Shown here: piece by piece, positions 19,259 through 29,439 of the stretch
Numbering within the stretch: the stretch's first letter is position 1
Layout: each line of letters starts with the position of its first letter
Assembly: GCF_000263855.1 (NCBI RefSeq)
Contig: NZ_AJWX01000006.1
Location: 62,001-126,000 of the forward strand
Length of the DNA stretch: 64,000 nt
DNA from: Pseudomonas sp. M47T1
GTDB lineage: Bacteria; Pseudomonadota; Gammaproteobacteria; Pseudomonadales; Pseudomonadaceae
Reading direction: 5' to 3'
Notes under the pieces: model-generated
What the model was told of the DNA's origin: nothing
Database searches by the model: none
The model's input: the letters and a program-made list of their open reading frames with translations, nothing else
Program-made: the position numbers and the translations under genes

Positions 19259-19692
19259 AGGGGCTGCTGCAACGGGTCAGTTCGGCGCGCGTCGAGGTTG
19301 AAGGTAAGGTAGTGGGTGCCATTGACCAGGGCCTGATGGTGCTGGTGGCGGTAGAACCTGAAGATACCCGCGCCAATGCCGACAAACTTCTGCACAAGCT
19401 GCTTAACTATCGGGTGTTTTCCGATGCACAGGGCAAGATGAACCTGTCGCTCAAGGATGTGGGGGGTGGGTTGCTGCTGGTGTCGCAGTTCACCCTGGCC
19501 GCCGACACCCGCAGCGGCATGCGCCCCAGCTTCTCAACGGCGGCGCCGCCGGCCCTGGGCATCGAGTTGTACGAGTACCTGCTGGAGCAGGCGCGAGGGC
19601 AGCACGAAGGGGTGGCATGCGGACGGTTTGGTGCCGATATGCAGGTGCATTTGGTGAACGAGGGGCCGGTGACGTTCCTTTTACAGGCATAA
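19255..19692 (+). CDS. dtd: D-aminoacyl-tRNA deacylase
   Basis: 145-residue homodimeric editing enzyme that hydrolyses D-aminoacyl-tRNA (and Gly-tRNA-Ala). Family motifs [29 protein letters not shown] and the C-terminal NEGPVTF (Gly-Pro motif for chirality) are present. GTG start overlapping the pip stop. Confidence 0.97.
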   Translation: MKGLLQRVSSARVEVEGKVVGAIDQGLMVLVAVEPEDTRANADKLLHKLLNYRVFSDAQGKMNLSLKDVGGGLLLVSQFTLAADTRSGMRPSFSTAAPPALGIELYEYLLEQARGQHEGVACGRFGADMQVHLVNEGPVTFLLQA

Positions 19693-19957
19693 GTGTCGGT
19701 AAATCGTTCATTTGCACGAATTTCGATGAGTTTGTAGCATAAAAAGTTTACATACCCTGATGCGTTGTAACGCAGGCTGCTGGATAATCTCGCGTTACGA
19801 CGATCAGCGTTCGTTGATCCATTTGTTCCAACATGAGCCTTGGCCTTCACCGTTTGGGGAATCATTGCGCCCTTTCGGAGTCGGAACATTGCTCGCCAAC
19901 CCGGCACATGATCGCTGGCCGTTGGTTCTTTGATTTGTTTTTCGGCGAGGGTTGCTC

Positions 19958-21691
19958 GTGATTGTTAGTCCCTGTAATGCACCAAGAACCCCAGGCAAAC
20001 GCCTGCGCAGCGCCCTGTTGGCGGGGTCTGCACTGCTCTGCCTGCTGAGCGCTGGCCAGATCTGGGCCTTTGGCCTGGATGACGTGGCCGCCAAGGCAAA
20101 GGATCTTGCCGGTCAGAAATTCGAGGCACCCAAAAGCAATCTGCCTGCCGAATTTCGCGACATGAAGTTCGCGGACTACCAGAAAATTCGCTTCTTGAAT
20201 GAAAAGGCCGAGTGGGCCAACGACAAGACCCCCTTCAAGCTTTCGTTCTATCACCAGGGCATGCACTTCGACACGCCGGTGAAAATCAACGAGATCGCCA
20301 ATGACAAGGTCGAGGAAATCAAGTACGACCCGGCTCGTTTCGATTTTGGCGACCTGAAATTCGACCCCAAGTCCACCGAGAAGCTCGGCTATGCCGGTTT
20401 CCGCGTGCTGTACCCGCTGAACAAGGCTGACAAGCAGGACGAAGTCATGACCCTGCTGGGTGCCAGCTACTTCCGCGTCGTGGGCAAGGGTCACACCTAT
20501 GGCCTGTCGGCACGTGGCCTGGCCATCGACACCGCGCTGCCGTCGGGTGAAGAGTTCCCGCGTTTCACCGAGTTCTGGATCGAGAAGCCGAACCCGGCCG
20601 ACAAGTTCCTGGTGATCTACGCCCTGCTGGATTCGCCGCGCTCCACCGGTGCCTATAAGCTGACCCTGCGCCCGGGCGAAGACACCGTGGTCGACGTCAA
20701 GTCCAAAGTGTTCCTGCGTGACCACGTCAGCCGCCTGGGCATCGCCCCGCTGACCAGCATGTTCCTGTTCGGTTCCAACCAGCCGTCCAAGGTGCAGAAC
20801 TACCGTCACGAGCTACATGACTCCACCGGCCTGTCCATCCACGCCGGCAACGACGAATGGATCTGGCGCCCGCTGAACAACCCGAAACACCTGGCCGTGA
20901 GCAGCTTCACGGTCGAGAACCCGAAAGGTTTCGGCCTGCTGCAACGTGGTCGCGAGTTCAGCCGCTACGAAGACCTGGATGACCGCTACGACAAGCGCCC
21001 AAGCGCCTGGGTAGAGCCCAAGGGCGATTGGGGCAAGGGTACCGTCGACCTGGTTGAAATCCCGACTGCCGATGAAACCAACGACAACATCGTTGCGTTC
21101 TGGAACCCGGAAAAACTGCCCGAGCCTGGTCAGGCCCTGGACCACGACTATCGCCTGGTATGGACCTCCAACGAGGACCAACTGCACTCGGCCGACACCG
21201 CGTGGGTCAAACAGACCCTGCGTTCTACCGGTGATGTGAAGCAGTCCAACCTGATTCGTCAGACTGACGGCAGCGTGGCCTTCCTGGTCGACTTCACCGG
21301 GCCGATACTTGCCGCCCTGCCGGAAGACGCCCAGGTACGCAGCCAGGTCAGCGTCGGTGACAACGCCGACCTGGTCGAGAACAGCCTGCGCTACAACCCG
21401 GAGACCAAAGGCTGGCGCCTGACGCTGCGCCTGAAGGTCAAAGACCCCAAGCAGTCGGTGGAAATGCGCGCCGCACTGGTCAAGGATGCACCACTGCCAC
21501 CAGCCAAACCGGCTGAGCCTGTGAAGGAAGAGAAGCCTGTCGCCAAGCACGCCAAGGCAAACGCCAAGCATGCCAAGGCCGACAAGGCCGCCGAGCAGCC
21601 GGCCGCGGCTGCGCCCACCCCTCAGGAGCCCGTCAAGACCGAGCAGGTGTTGACCGAGACCTGGAGCTACCAGTTGCCTTCCGATGAGTAA
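19958..21691 (+). CDS. opgG: Periplasmic glucan biosynthesis protein OpgG
   Basis: 577-residue periplasmic protein needed for osmoregulated periplasmic glucan backbone synthesis or branching. N-terminal signal sequence (about residues 1-33, ending [11 protein letters not shown]), then the MdoG domain. The C-terminus (about 510-565) is an Ala/Lys/Pro-rich tail with [21 protein letters not shown] start at 19958 gives [13 protein letters not shown], with GAGGG upstream; a TTG two codons earlier is in frame. Overlaps opgH by 8 bases. Confidence 0.95.
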   Translation: MIVSPCNAPRTPGKRLRSALLAGSALLCLLSAGQIWAFGLDDVAAKAKDLAGQKFEAPKSNLPAEFRDMKFADYQKIRFLNEKAEWANDKTPFKLSFYHQGMHFDTPVKINEIANDKVEEIKYDPARFDFGDLKFDPKSTEKLGYAGFRVLYPLNKADKQDEVMTLLGASYFRVVGKGHTYGLSARGLAIDTALPSGEEFPRFTEFWIEKPNPADKFLVIYALLDSPRSTGAYKLTLRPGEDTVVDVKSKVFLRDHVSRLGIAPLTSMFLFGSNQPSKVQNYRHELHDSTGLSIHAGNDEWIWRPLNNPKHLAVSSFTVENPKGFGLLQRGREFSRYEDLDDRYDKRPSAWVEPKGDWGKGTVDLVEIPTADETNDNIVAFWNPEKLPEPGQALDHDYRLVWTSNEDQLHSADTAWVKQTLRSTGDVKQSNLIRQTDGSVAFLVDFTGPILAALPEDAQVRSQVSVGDNADLVENSLRYNPETKGWRLTLRLKVKDPKQSVEMRAALVKDAPLPPAKPAEPVKEEKPVAKHAKANAKHAKADKAAEQPAAAAPTPQEPVKTEQVLTETWSYQLPSDE

Positions 21692-24263
21692 TTCCCAGAC
21701 CCGGCCGGAGTCGCTCAGCGAATACCTGGCCCACCTGCCCCTGAGCGAGGAGCAGCGCGCAGAACTTGCCCGCTGCAACTCGTTCAGCGAGCTGCATGAA
21801 TACCTCTCCGCGCAGCCGACGGACGAGTCACGCGAGGCCGCCCAGGCCTCGGTCGGCCGTCGCCTGACCCTTAACAGTGCCGCCGAAATGGAAGAGGCCG
21901 AGATGCTCTCGGTTGATTCCGACGGCCGCGTGCGCCTCAAGGCCACCCCGCCTATCAACCGTACGCGGGTGGTCCCGGAGCCTTGGCGCACCAACATTCT
22001 GGTGCGCGGCTGGCGCCGCCTTACCGGCCAGAAGAGTGCGCCGGAGCCTGTCAGCGACAAGCGCGTGCTGCCCAAGGCGCGCTGGCGCTGGGTGGGGTCG
22101 GTACGCCGTTATATCCTGCTGACCCTGATGCTCGGCCAGACCATCGTCGCCGGTTACTACATGAAAGGCATCATGCCCTACCAGGGCTGGTCGTTCGTGG
22201 ACCTGGACGAGGTCATCCACCAGCCGATCGCGCTGACCGCGCAGCAAGTGCTGCCGTATGCGCTGCAAACCAGCATCCTGATCCTGTTTGGCATCCTGTT
22301 CTGCTGGGTTTCGGCAGGCTTCTGGACCGCCCTGATGGGCTTCCTGGAACTGCTGACCGGGCGTGACAAATACCGTATTTCCGGCGCCAGCGCCGGCAAC
22401 GAGCCGATCGAGGCCGGTGCCCGCACCGCGCTGGTGATGCCCATCTGCAACGAAGACGTGCCCCGGGTGTTCGCCGGCCTGCGCGCCACGTTCGAATCGG
22501 TTGCCGCCACCGGCGACCTGGATCGCTTCGACTTCTTCGTGCTGTCGGACACCAACGACACCGACATCGCCGTTGCCGAGCAACAGGCGTGGCTGGACGT
22601 GTGCCGCGAGGCCAAGGGCTTTGGCAAGATCTTCTACCGCCGCCGTCGCCGTCGCGTGAAACGCAAAAGCGGCAACCTCGACGACTTCTGCCGTCGCTGG
22701 GGCGGTGACTACCGCTACATGGTGGTACTGGATGCCGACAGCGTCATGAGCGGTGAATGCCTGACCAGCCTGGTGCGCCTGATGGAGGCCACCCCGGATG
22801 CGGGTATCATCCAGACCGCGCCGAAAGCCTCGGGCATGGACACCCTGTACGCACGCATGCAGCAGTTCGCCACCCGCGTGTACGGCCCGCTGTTCACCGC
22901 CGGCCTGCACTTCTGGCAGCTGGGCGAGTCGCACTACTGGGGCCACAACGCGATCATTCGCATGAAGCCTTTCATCGAGCACTGTGCGCTGGCGCCGTTG
23001 CCGGGCAAGGGCGCGTTCGCCGGGGCCATCCTGTCCCACGACTTCGTCGAAGCCGCGCTGATGCGCCGTGCCGGCTGGGGCGTGTGGATTGCCTATGACC
23101 TGCCAGGCAGCTACGAAGAACTGCCGCCCAACCTGCTCGATGAGCTCAAGCGTGACCGTCGCTGGTGCCACGGCAACCTGATGAACTTCCGCCTGTTCCT
23201 GGTAAAAGGCATGCACCCGGTGCACCGCGCGGTGTTCCTGACCGGCGTGATGTCTTACCTGTCGGCGCCGCTGTGGTTCTTCTTCCTGGTGCTGTCCACT
23301 GCGTTGCTGGCGGTGAACACGCTGATGGAGCCGGCCTACTTCCTTGAGCCGCGGCAGCTGTACCCGCTGTGGCCACAGTGGCATCCGGACAAGGCCATCG
23401 CGTTGTTCTCCACCACTATTGTGCTGCTGTTCCTGCCTAAGTTGTTGAGCATCATTCTTATCTGGGCCAAGGGCGCGAAAGAGTACGGTGGCCGCATCAA
23501 GGTGACCATCTCGATGCTGCTGGAGATGCTCTTCTCCATGCTGCTGGCGCCGGTGCGCATGCTGTTCCACACCCGTTTCGTGCTGGCCGCGTTCCTGGGC
23601 TGGGCCGCTACCTGGAACTCGCCGCAGCGTGACGATGACTCCACGCCATGGAGCGAGGCGGTTCGCCGTCACGGTCCGCAGACCCTGCTGGGCTTCTTCT
23701 GGGCGCTGCTGGTGTGCTGGCTGAACCCAAGCTTCCTGTGGTGGCTGACGCCTATCGTCGGTTCGCTGATGCTGTCGATCCCGGTGTCGGTGATTTCCAG
23801 CCGCACCAACCTGGGCCTCAGCGCCCGTGACGACAAGCTGTTCCTGATTCCCGAGGAGTACGACACCCCTCAGGAACTGATCTCCACCGATCAGTACACT
23901 CACGAGAACCGCTGGCACGCGCTGAAGGACGGTTTCGTCCGTGCCGTGGTGGACCCGCAGCAAAACGCCCTGGCTTGCGCCCTGGCTACTGCGCGTCACC
24001 ACTCGGTAGCGCCGATCGAGGCGATGCGTGAGGAGCGTATTCGCAAGGCCCTGGCCGCTGGCCCGCAGAAGCTTGACGGCAACACGCGTCTGCACCTGCT
24101 CAGTGACCCGGTAGCCCTGGCTCGTCTGCATGCACTGGTTTGGAGCGAAGGCAACGAATCCTGGCTGGGTGCATGGCGCCAGTCCCTGGAAGCCGATCCG
24201 CATTCGCCGTTGCTGCCGTTGCAGCCCCACTCGGCGATGCCGCCAACCCTGGCAAACGCCTGA
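21684..24263 (+). CDS. opgH: Glucans biosynthesis glucosyltransferase OpgH
   Basis: 859-residue inner-membrane GT2 enzyme polymerising UDP-glucose into the glucan backbone and exporting it. Two membrane spans (about residues 145-225) precede the cytosolic GT2 domain: [18 protein letters not shown], the VVLDADSV DxD motif, and [11 protein letters not shown] (QxxRW-like); a cluster of further spans follows. It overlaps opgG and is followed by a strong hairpin. Confidence 0.96.
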   Translation: MSNSQTRPESLSEYLAHLPLSEEQRAELARCNSFSELHEYLSAQPTDESREAAQASVGRRLTLNSAAEMEEAEMLSVDSDGRVRLKATPPINRTRVVPEPWRTNILVRGWRRLTGQKSAPEPVSDKRVLPKARWRWVGSVRRYILLTLMLGQTIVAGYYMKGIMPYQGWSFVDLDEVIHQPIALTAQQVLPYALQTSILILFGILFCWVSAGFWTALMGFLELLTGRDKYRISGASAGNEPIEAGARTALVMPICNEDVPRVFAGLRATFESVAATGDLDRFDFFVLSDTNDTDIAVAEQQAWLDVCREAKGFGKIFYRRRRRRVKRKSGNLDDFCRRWGGDYRYMVVLDADSVMSGECLTSLVRLMEATPDAGIIQTAPKASGMDTLYARMQQFATRVYGPLFTAGLHFWQLGESHYWGHNAIIRMKPFIEHCALAPLPGKGAFAGAILSHDFVEAALMRRAGWGVWIAYDLPGSYEELPPNLLDELKRDRRWCHGNLMNFRLFLVKGMHPVHRAVFLTGVMSYLSAPLWFFFLVLSTALLAVNTLMEPAYFLEPRQLYPLWPQWHPDKAIALFSTTIVLLFLPKLLSIILIWAKGAKEYGGRIKVTISMLLEMLFSMLLAPVRMLFHTRFVLAAFLGWAATWNSPQRDDDSTPWSEAVRRHGPQTLLGFFWALLVCWLNPSFLWWLTPIVGSLMLSIPVSVISSRTNLGLSARDDKLFLIPEEYDTPQELISTDQYTHENRWHALKDGFVRAVVDPQQNALACALATARHHSVAPIEAMREERIRKALAAGPQKLDGNTRLHLLSDPVALARLHALVWSEGNESWLGAWRQSLEADPHSPLLPLQPHSAMPPTLANA

Positions 24264-24271
24264 TTCCGGGC

Positions 24272-24294
24272 CCCCGGGCGTATCGCCCGGGGGA
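24272..24294 (+). terminator. Stem-loop after opgH
   Basis: CCCCCGGGCG - TAT - CGCCCGGGGG, a perfect 10-bp stem 8 bases past the opgH stop, followed by ATTTGG. The U-run is weak, but the stem is strong and well placed. Confidence 0.65.
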
Positions 24295-24483
24295 TTTGGA
24301 AACCTCTGGAAACACTGCCAGCGGTCACTTTCTGTCGACCATTGCGCATTAAATCCCTCTCCAGCACTTGTATCACCGGACGAGTACGTTAGGATCGCAC
24401 CCCGAAATGGTGCGCCCATGATGTGCGGCGCCCTGAATTGTCACGCGCGTGTCTATTGCGGGCGTTAGTTAGGGGACTTGGTG

Positions 24484-25281
24484 ATGAAGAAGTATCTGTC
24501 GATGCTGCTGCTGGGCGTCATGGCGCTGAGCGCGGTCGGTTCCGCTCAGGCGGGGGCCATTGATGAGGCGGTCAAGCGCGGCACCCTGCGGGTGGGCATG
24601 GACCCTACCTACATGCCGTTCGAAATGACCAACAAGCGCGGCGAGATCATCGGCTTTGAAGTGGACCTGCTCAAAGCCATGGCCAAGTCCATGGGCGTCA
24701 AGCTGGAACTGGTGTCCACCAGCCTGGATGGCATCATCCCGGCGCTGATGACCGACAAGTTCGACATGATCGGCAGCGGCCTGACCCTGACCCAGGAACG
24801 CAACCTGCGCATCAACTTCAGCGACCCCTTCATCGTGGTTGGCCAGACCCTGCTGATCCGCAAGGAACTGGCCGACAAGATCAAGTCCTACAAAGACTTG
24901 AACGACCCGCAGTACCGCCTGACCTCCAAGGTTGGCACCACCGGCGAAATGGTTGCGCGCAAGCGTATTTCCAAGGCCCAGTACCACGGCTACGACAACG
25001 AGCAGGAAGCGGTGATGGACGTGGTCAACGGCAAGGCTGATGCCTTTGTCTACGATTCGCCCTACAACGTGGTGGCCGTGGACAAGGCCGGCAACGGCAA
25101 GCTGCTGTTCCTCGACCAGCCGTTCACCTACGAGCCACTGGCTTTCGGCCTGAAGAAGGGCGACTACGACAGCTTGAACTTCATCAACAACTTCCTGCGC
25201 CAGGCCCATGAAGACGGGTCCTACGATCGCATTCACGACAAGTGGTTCAAGAACACCACCTGGCTCAAGGACATGGAATAA
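24484..25281 (+). CDS. Amino-acid ABC transporter substrate-binding protein
   Basis: 265-residue periplasmic binding protein, SBP family 3. Signal peptide about residues 1-22 (GSAQAGAIDEAV). Key segments: GTLRVGMDPTYMPFEMTNK, GFEVDLLKAMAKSMGVKLEL, KVGTTGEMVARK and a C-terminal DKWFKNTTW. The start at 24484 has AGGGGA 7 bases upstream; GTG and TTG codons immediately upstream are in frame and less well placed. First gene of an SBP-permease-ATPase operon equivalent by position to P. aeruginosa PA5076-PA5074. The ligand is not determined by the sequence. Confidence 0.92.
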   Translation: MKKYLSMLLLGVMALSAVGSAQAGAIDEAVKRGTLRVGMDPTYMPFEMTNKRGEIIGFEVDLLKAMAKSMGVKLELVSTSLDGIIPALMTDKFDMIGSGLTLTQERNLRINFSDPFIVVGQTLLIRKELADKIKSYKDLNDPQYRLTSKVGTTGEMVARKRISKAQYHGYDNEQEAVMDVVNGKADAFVYDSPYNVVAVDKAGNGKLLFLDQPFTYEPLAFGLKKGDYDSLNFINNFLRQAHEDGSYDRIHDKWFKNTTWLKDME

Positions 25282-25349
25282 CTTTCCACGTCCTTGCCTG
25301 ACACCAACGCGCGGGCATGCCCGCGCGTTCGCATTTACGGAACGCAGTA

Positions 25350-26312
25350 GTGATCAAACACAAGAAAGCCCAGTGGCCCTGGCACGCGCTGACGGCACTG
25401 GTCCTGGTGGGCCTGGCCGTCGCGCTGTTTTACGCGACTTCGCTGATTTCCTATGAGTGGCGCTGGAACCGCGTGCCGCAGTACTTTGCCTACCAGGCCG
25501 AAGACGTGCAGCGCGCTGCCGGCGACGGCACGGTGGAGGCCATCGTTACCCAGGGCAAGACCGCCCAGGTAACGCTGAAGGATGAAGACGGCAACGAGCA
25601 GCAGCTCACCGTGGCCCAGGACAGCCTGAGGCTGGAGCAGGGCGACGATGTCTTTGAAGGCGACGCTGTGGGCGTTACCCGCCATTGGGCCGCGGGGCCG
25701 CTGGCGTGGGGGCTCTGGGCCACGATCTGGATTTCCTTGGTGTCGGGCATCGTTGGCCTGTTCATCGGCCTGGTGGCGGGCTTGTGCCGCCTGTCCAGCA
25801 ACCCGACGTTGCGCGACCTGTCCACGGTATACGTGGAGCTGGTGCGGGGCACGCCGCTGCTGGTGCAGATCTTTATTTTCTACTTCTTCATCGGCACGGT
25901 GCTGAACCTGTCCCGCGAGTTCGCCGGTGTCGCCGCGCTGGCGTTGTTCACTGGCGCCTACGTGGCCGAAATCGTCCGCGCCGGGGTGCAGTCGATCGCC
26001 CGCGGCCAAAGCGAGGCCGCGCGCTCGCTGGGCCTCAGCGCCGGCCAGTCGATGCGTCATGTGGTGTTGCCGCAAGCGTTCAAGCGCGTGCTGCCACCGT
26101 TGGCCGGGCAGTTCATCAGCCTGGTCAAGGACACCTCGCTGGTGTCGGTGATTTCCATCACCGAACTGACCAAGAGCGGCCGCGAAGCTATCACCACCTC
26201 GTTCTCCACGTTCGAGATCTGGTTCTGCGTGGCCGCCCTGTATTTGCTGATCAACCTGCCGCTGTCGCACATCGCCAGCCGGCTTGAGCGGAGGCTTGCA
26301 CAAAGTGATTGA
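25350..26312 (+). CDS. Amino-acid ABC transporter permease with N-terminal extension
   Basis: 320-residue permease. A first membrane span (about residues 10-32) is followed by a soluble periplasmic segment of about 75 residues ([20 protein letters not shown] ... [12 protein letters not shown]), then a HisMQ-type core with [15 protein letters not shown] and the EAA loop ([20 protein letters not shown]). GTG start at 25350 chosen because it precedes a basic stretch (IKHKK) and the first span. The extension is the notable part; its role is unknown. Confidence 0.9.
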   Translation: MIKHKKAQWPWHALTALVLVGLAVALFYATSLISYEWRWNRVPQYFAYQAEDVQRAAGDGTVEAIVTQGKTAQVTLKDEDGNEQQLTVAQDSLRLEQGDDVFEGDAVGVTRHWAAGPLAWGLWATIWISLVSGIVGLFIGLVAGLCRLSSNPTLRDLSTVYVELVRGTPLLVQIFIFYFFIGTVLNLSREFAGVAALALFTGAYVAEIVRAGVQSIARGQSEAARSLGLSAGQSMRHVVLPQAFKRVLPPLAGQFISLVKDTSLVSVISITELTKSGREAITTSFSTFEIWFCVAALYLLINLPLSHIASRLERRLAQSD

Positions 26313-27039
26313 AGTTCGTGATCTGGTGAAAGTCTTCGACACCCGCGGCCACGTGGTTCGCGCGGTGGACCATGTGACTACCCAAGTGGCCAAGGGCGAA
26401 GTGTTGGTAGTGGTGGGGCCGTCCGGTTCGGGCAAGTCCACGTTCCTGCGCTGCCTTAATGGCCTGGAGCAATTCGACGAAGGCACGGTAAGCATCGACG
26501 GTCTGTCGCTGGCCGACCCGAAGACTGACGTCAACGCCTACCGCCGGGAAGTGGGCATGGTGTTCCAGCACTTCAACCTGTTCCCGCACATGACGGTGCT
26601 GGAAAACCTGTGCCTGGCGCAAAAGATCGTGCGCAAGCGCAGCAAGAAGGCGCGCGAGGAAAAGGCGCGCATGCTGCTCGACAAGGTGGGCATCGGCCAG
26701 AAGGCCAACGAATTCCCCTCGCGGCTGTCGGGCGGCCAGCAACAGCGCGTGGCCATCGCCCGGGCGCTGGCCATGGACCCCAAGGTCATGTTGTTCGACG
26801 AACCCACCTCGGCGTTGGACCCGGAAATGGTGGGCGAAGTGCTGGACGTGATGAAGACCCTGGCCCTGGAAGGCATGACCATGATCTGCGTCACCCACGA
26901 AATGGGCTTCGCCCGCGAAGTGGCGAACCGGGTGCTGTTCTTCGACCACGGCAAACTGCTGGAAGATTCGGCCCCCGAGCAGTTCTTCGCCAACCCCCGC
27001 GACCCTCGCGCCCAGGCCTTTCTGCGCCAAGTGCTGTAA
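26305..27039 (+). CDS. Amino-acid ABC transporter ATPase
   Basis: 244-residue GlnQ-type ATPase: Walker [11 protein letters not shown]-loop [11 protein letters not shown], signature [15 protein letters not shown], Walker [15 protein letters not shown] and H-loop [11 protein letters not shown] start at 26305 overlaps the permease stop by 8 bases, with GGAGG upstream. A fragment of this gene's 3' third recurs at 30239-30389, on the other side of the toxin cassette. Confidence 0.95.
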   Translation: MIEVRDLVKVFDTRGHVVRAVDHVTTQVAKGEVLVVVGPSGSGKSTFLRCLNGLEQFDEGTVSIDGLSLADPKTDVNAYRREVGMVFQHFNLFPHMTVLENLCLAQKIVRKRSKKAREEKARMLLDKVGIGQKANEFPSRLSGGQQQRVAIARALAMDPKVMLFDEPTSALDPEMVGEVLDVMKTLALEGMTMICVTHEMGFAREVANRVLFFDHGKLLEDSAPEQFFANPRDPRAQAFLRQVL

Positions 27040-27051
27040 GCGGCGTCGCCC

Positions 27052-27117
27052 GCTTCCCGAGCTTCGCCCGGTCCCACAATGCGCTCATCCTGTGGGACCG
27101 GGCGAAGCTCGGGAAGC
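27052..27117. repeat. Perfect 27-bp inverted repeat
   Basis: Left arm 27052-27078 begins gcttcccgagcttcgccc; the right arm 27091-27117 is its exact complement; the loop is 12 bases. It starts 12 bases after the ATPase stop, so it may also act as transcript terminator. Sequence type differs from the common REP of this window. Confidence 0.9.
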
Positions 27118-27228
27118 AGACACCACGGTCTCCGTCCTGGAACCGCGTCGATGCCATCGCGAGCAAGGGCTCGGCGCCCCCCTTTGCTCCCACAGTGCCA
27201 AGCCTGGCACCCGTACTGGGTTCAACAC

Positions 27229-27318
27229 TGTGGGAGTGGGCTCTGCCCACGAACAGGCCACCGCGTGGGGTCAGAGATTACGCAGCGCACTTTTCGCGGG
27301 TAGAACCCGCTCCCACAC
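27229..27318. repeat. REP element pair (P. putida type), inverted
   Basis: Left unit tgtgggagtgggctctgccc and right unit gcgggtagaacccgctccca. Slightly degenerate relative to other copies (agtggg for agcggg). Confidence 0.85.
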
Positions 27319-27382
27319 AGATGTGTAGCGGCTACAGGTCGTCAGTGCGCCGGGCAGGCATCCACCAACGCCTTGGCTGCAT

Positions 27383-27583
27383 CTACCGCGGGATGTGGTC
27401 CTCCAGCGTGTCACTGTCAGCGCTTTCGTAAGCCACGTTACCGGCATAGCCGAGCAGCAGGGAGGCGTGGGTGAGGGCGTCGGCGGGGTGCAGCCCTTCG
27501 CGGACGGTGAAAAGCGGTTCGTTGTTGCGGTCGAGCGGGCCGAAGCCCTGGCTAGTAGTGAAACTGAAAGTATTGATATTCAT
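27383..27583 (-). CDS. DUF3077-like small protein, C-terminus probably frameshifted
   Basis: 66 residues as read. MNINTFSFTTSQGFGPLDRN, then LFTVREGLHPADALTHASLLLG, is the pattern of small Pseudomonas DUF3077 proteins. The open frame stops after DTLEDHIPR, but the next frame continues at once with AVDAAKALVDACPAH and a stop at 27342-27344, which is the kind of tail these proteins carry. A one-base slip near 27395 therefore probably truncated it, unless it is a sequencing error. AAGG lies 13 bases before the ATG. The upstream leader on the same strand is highly structured (27656-27803). Function unknown. Confidence 0.65.
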   Translation of the reverse strand: MNINTFSFTTSQGFGPLDRNNEPLFTVREGLHPADALTHASLLLGYAGNVAYESADSDTLEDHIPR

Positions 27584-28061
27584 TTCAAGAAACCTTGGCT
27601 ATTGGGTTAGCGCCATCCTGACCGCTTGCACGCAATCAGGGGTGGCGGCTGGACACGGGTGTGCAAGACCGGGGGAATATCTGAAAACCCAGCAGGGCCG
27701 AAGCCCTCCCGTGTACAGCCGCCATAGCTTTCTTGAAGGCGTACAGGTACGCCGCAAGCATTCTACAACAGCCGCAAATATTCCCTTCAGGCTTGCACGC
27801 CCGATCGCTGTTCTCAGCGACCTGGGGAGCCTATCCCTGGCGTCCCCATGACCTCAAGTCAGACGTTTCTGAAAATGACGTTTCCTTGTAGGACGCAAGG
27901 CAAAAAATTCTCTTTGGGAAATTTCCCGCTGATCTGTCGGACTTGTCTGGCTTCCCAGAACACACCCCTTCGTTACGGTTGCCGCTCCAAAAAAACAGCT
28001 GCTGGCTTTTGAGCCACTCACTCATCCGCCAAGCGCCACAGCAACCTCACAAGGAGGGCCG
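27584..28061. other. Intergenic region between DUF3077-like gene and toxin (478 bp)
   Basis: Holds the structured RNA candidate (27656-27803), a direct repeat of GACGTTTC (about 27859-27886) and, next to the toxin ATG, AAGGAGGG. No open frame here looks coding. The two flanking genes are divergent, so promoters for both must lie in it. Confidence 0.6.
27656..27803 (-). ncRNA. Structured leader RNA / small RNA candidate
   Basis: Nested complementary arms: CGGGTGTGCAAG (27656-27667) with CTTGCACGCCCG (27792-27803), 12 pairs including one G-U; inside, GGGAATAT (27673-27680) with ATATTCCC (27778-27785), 8 perfect pairs; within the enclosed part, AGGGC-loop-GCCCT (27694-27707) and GGCGTA-CAGG-TACGCC (27738-27753). 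On the minus strand the first inner hairpin is closed by a C(UUCG)G tetraloop, which favours the minus strand as the transcript. It ends about 70 bases before the DUF3077-like ATG. It recalls the branched C4/CI-type repressor RNAs of phage P1/P4 elements, but that link is speculation. Confidence 0.55.
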
Positions 28062-29413
28062 ATGCCGGCGTGGAGCAACGTTCCATCGTGGTTTGAAATG
28101 GAGACGCTGGCGAGCACCGTCAAGCCTCCCAGTTCAGGAGGGTTCAGCCATTCTCGTCCTGCCAATCGGCTGATTTCTTCACCCTCGCCATGGGAAGTGA
28201 TCGAGTCGTCGATGCCAATGCGCCGCTTGCGGTGTGTGCAGAGCGCGTGCGACATGGCTAATCAGGAAGCTGCACGAAACATCGCGGCTCGCTTTCTGGA
28301 GCTGGGTATTGGGGATGTGCTGAAGGACTTGCTGGACGCCCTTGCCGACATGACCAAAATCGTTGCCGCCACCGTCATCACGGGTGCCGTGGCGGGCGGA
28401 ACGGCGGGGTTATTTGCCGGCGGCGTCGGTGTAGTCCCCGGCGCGGCAGCTGGCGGTACCTTGGGTCTGAAAGCCAGTAGTTGGTTTTGGCTGCCTTCGG
28501 CTTGGGTGCCCTGGCCGACGACATCCTCAAGGGCTTGCCGCCGATTATCGACGCTTACGTGCGTGGGATCTCCATGGCCTGGAACGGCCCCAAGGAAGAC
28601 TGGCCGATTGAGTCCGGATTCGTCGGCGGTGGTGACTTCGGCCCAGCTCGATTGGCCGCTTGGCAGATTGCAAGCGCCCATGAAACAGTTGTGCTGCTGA
28701 TCCTCGGCGCGCTGGTTTCCTACCTCACGCGAGGGCGTGGCGATATCAACGTTCTGGCGCGCCAGATGCGTGGCAGCGAGCGCGGCTCACGGTTGGCCCA
28801 GTGGATGATCAAACATGAGGATCATCTGAAGCGCCGTCCTGATCTCAAACCGCCGGAGCCGCGACGCGGGGCGCTGGTTGACCCGCCGGAACATGGGCCG
28901 CAGAGAGAAAAGCGGTCGGGGCGAGGCAAAGCGCCTACCATGCCGTTGCATCATGTGGAGTGCTTCAAGGCGGACAAGTTGCCAGCATCGAAGATAGGAG
29001 AATTTGAGCGGCAGTTGGGTGGGCAGGAAAGAGGATTAAACAGGCTTACGGTTCAAGAGTATTTGGAAAATGTCGCCAATCCCATCAAGCGTAACAAGAG
29101 GGCAGCGGCAATAGCGCGGGCGGATTTTGAGGAAAAGCTTAGGCATCGTTTCCAAAAAGAATTCAGCTTTATGTTGGATCCAGTAGCAGCTAAGCGGAAG
29201 GCAATCGAAGATGCAAGGAATACAATGTCGAACCTTGCAGGCTTACATAACCCAGACTTGCGTGCAGGAGGTAGAGACATCGTTTCAGATTTCGGCGATC
29301 GTCAGGTGAATTCAAGTATTGGACCTCAGTGGCGGCCAAAAATAGATAACTTGAAAAAAAGCAGCGGAGAGTGTGCCGCACTATTTGCGCGGATCGACTT
29401 TTATAAATGTTAA
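28062..29413 (+). pseudogene. Frameshifted DUF6861-Ntox15 (Tde-type) DNase effector
   Basis: Two overlapping frames join into one about 450-residue polymorphic toxin. Frame 1 (from ATG 28062, AAGGAGGG upstream) encodes the N-terminal domain MPAWSNVPSWFEMET ... AARNIAARFLELGIGDVLKD and a glycine-zipper hydrophobic segment (GAVAGGTAGLFAGGVGVVPG). At about 28484 the sequence ttggttttggctgcc lacks one G: adding it joins KASSW to VLAAFGLGALADD in frame 2. Frame 2 continues with a second hydrophobic segment and the C-terminal Ntox15 toxin: GQERGLNRLTVQEYLEN, LHNPD (His codon 29246, Asp codon 29255, the HxxD catalytic motif) and DFGDRQVNSSIG. Family knowledge: Tde1/Tde2 DNases of Agrobacterium type VI secretion. 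As read, only a 212-residue truncated product without the nuclease is made from the first start. The C-terminal part is AT-richer than the neighbours. Confidence 0.85.
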
Positions 29414-29439
29414 ACTTGTAAAGTGCTGAGGGCTACTTG

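Larger units (their letters stand above)
27040..27382. other. Repeat-packed intergenic region (343 bp)
   Basis: Essentially all repeats: a perfect 27-bp inverted repeat (27052-27117), a block of the 'cgcgagcaagggctcg...gctcccacag' type (about 27147-27194), then a P. putida-type REP pair (27229-27318). No gene is seen except that an alternative-frame end of the DUF3077-like gene would reach 27342. Confidence 0.7.

Noticed and set aside
21828..24419. Antisense open frame of about 860 codons opposite opgH
   Set aside because: Mirror of a highly biased GC-rich gene; no domain, no start context, and opgH is unambiguous.
24337..24483. A sigma54 promoter for the second amino-acid ABC operon
   Set aside because: Candidate GG and GC pairs are 11 bases apart rather than 10 and lack consensus flanks.
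28481..29413. The C-terminal toxin frame as an independent gene starting at TTG 28481
   Set aside because: No Shine-Dalgarno there and the peptide begins in the middle of the glycine-zipper region; joining the two frames by one base restores the normal family architecture.
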